This document shows, in pieces, positions 5,822 through 6,569 of a stretch of DNA of 6,569 nucleotides. Every line of letters starts with the position of its first letter. Within the stretch, counting starts at the first letter, position 1. This DNA is from G020351775 sp039588335 (GTDB taxonomy: Bacteria; Gemmatimonadota; Gemmatimonadetes; Gemmatimonadales; GWC2-71-9): assembly GCA_039588335.1 (NCBI GenBank), contig JBDGZZ010000229.1:1-6569 (forward strand). The letters run 5' to 3'. The notes under the pieces are model-generated. The model was not told where the DNA came from. It saw only the letters and a program-made list of their open reading frames with translations, and did not search any database. The translations under genes and the position numbers were made by a program.

Positions 5822-6569
5822 TCTACCGTTTCGCCGATCCGCAGTTCTTGTTCTTGCTGCTCGCAATTCCGTTTCTCGGTTACTGGGAGTTTTGGAGGCG
5901 TGCGGGAATGGTAGCCGGCATACGCTACTCGGACGTTCGGACGTTAGCGCAATCTGATGTTGGAAGAACGGCGAGATTCCGACAGGTGCTGCCCGTGTTA
6001 CGCATGCTGGCTCTTGTCGCGTTGGTGGTTGCGTTCGCCAGGCCGCAGTCCGGTGTCTCGGGCGAGAATATCGTCACGGAAGGCATCGACATCGTGCTTG
6101 CGTTAGACATCTCGAGCTCCATGCTGGCCGAAGATATCGAACCGAATCGCATCGAGGCCGCGAAGCAAGCGGCCGCTGATTTTGTGCACGGCCGCCGCAA
6201 CGATCGCATCGGGCTCGTAGTGTTTGCCGGTGAGGCGTTTACTCAGGTGCCGCTAACCCTGGACTACGACGTAGTAGGCACGGTGTTGGGTGAACTGCAG
6301 GTAGGGATGATTGAGGATGGCACTGCCATTGGCATGGGCTTGGCCACCGCCGTCAAACGGCTGCAAGATAGTGATGCCGATTCCAAAGTGATCGTGCTAT
6401 TGACCGATGGACGCAACAACCGTGGCGAGATAGATCCGCTCACCGCGGCCCAGATGGCGCAGGCGCTCGGCGTGAAGATCTACTCGATCGGTGCCGGAAC
6501 CAGAGGAACGGCTCGCGTGCCGGTAGACGATCCGATGCTGGGACGCCGCTACGCGTCGATGAGGGTCGA
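5818..6569 (+). CDS. batA: BatA-like vWA membrane protein, 3' end outside window
   Basis: An ATG in an ATGA overlap with the upstream stop opens a frame running off the right edge, 250 complete codons. AGGGGGGAG (5808-5816) just upstream provides the ribosome-binding site. The N-terminus 'MIYRFADPQFLFLLLAIPFL' contains the first membrane helix (about 8-22), and a second lies at about 57-74. The vWA domain starts near residue 90 with a complete MIDAS: D97-S99-S101 in 'LALDISSSM', T169 in 'DGTAIGMGL' and D197 in 'LLTDGRNN'. BatA proteins are inner-membrane vWA proteins whose metal-dependent site probably binds partner proteins in complex with MoxR and other Bat components. Family members are usually about 330 residues with a further C-terminal membrane helix, so roughly a quarter is missing. 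The closely related BatB is the main alternative; gene order favours BatA. Confidence 0.94.
   Translation, partial: MIYRFADPQFLFLLLAIPFLGYWEFWRRAGMVAGIRYSDVRTLAQSDVGRTARFRQVLPVLRMLALVALVVAFARPQSGVSGENIVTEGIDIVLALDISSSMLAEDIEPNRIEAAKQAAADFVHGRRNDRIGLVVFAGEAFTQVPLTLDYDVVGTVLGELQVGMIEDGTAIGMGLATAVKRLQDSDADSKVIVLLTDGRNNRGEIDPLTAAQMAQALGVKIYSIGAGTRGTARVPVDDPMLGRRYASMRV

Overview
This is a GC-rich bacterial chromosomal window with two divergent gene groups separated by roughly 1 kb of intergenic DNA. A PadR-type repressor directly upstream of an ADOP-type permease (acidobacterial duplicated orphan permease, a MacB/FtsX relative) is typical of Acidobacteriota and Gemmatimonadota. The phylum is inferred from gene content alone, and a related lineage cannot be excluded.

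Left part (1-1860, minus strand): a small PadR-family winged-helix regulator is followed after 20 nt by a large MacB-like permease that runs off the left edge, leaving its N-terminal 482 residues in view. Immediately upstream of padR lies a compact set of inverted repeats (1823-1859), most likely the PadR operator, so the pair is probably autoregulated.

Centre (1860-2845): there is no convincing conventional gene. The striking element is a tandem array of about 17-19 units with a 21-bp period (about 2009-2408, best conserved 2053-2366). Each good unit carries a TGTC-N4-GACA dyad. A perfect 14-bp palindrome (2000-2013) marks its left border. The period is a multiple of three and the units lack stops, so several frames stay open on both strands. 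Units of 20 and 23 bp break the frame, and I regard the array as non-coding, possibly a multi-site protein-binding element. A 30-codon ORF with a good ribosome-binding site overlaps the start of the next operon.

Right part (2846-6569, plus strand): a tightly packed operon encodes a MoxR-family AAA+ ATPase, a DUF58 protein with a von Willebrand A (vWA)-like fold, a membrane-anchored BatD-like/DUF4381-like protein, and a BatA-like membrane vWA protein cut by the right edge. The last two junctions are 4-nt stop/start overlaps. This is the MoxR/Bat ('aerotolerance') layout: an ATPase thought to act as a chaperone works with metal-binding vWA proteins at the inner membrane, with probable roles in envelope stress or maturation of membrane or periplasmic complexes. 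The BatD-like gene carries two short low-complexity repeats, a GGGAGYG heptamer array in its signal-peptide region and a CCGCTCCTG nonamer array at its 3' end beside the BatA ribosome-binding site.
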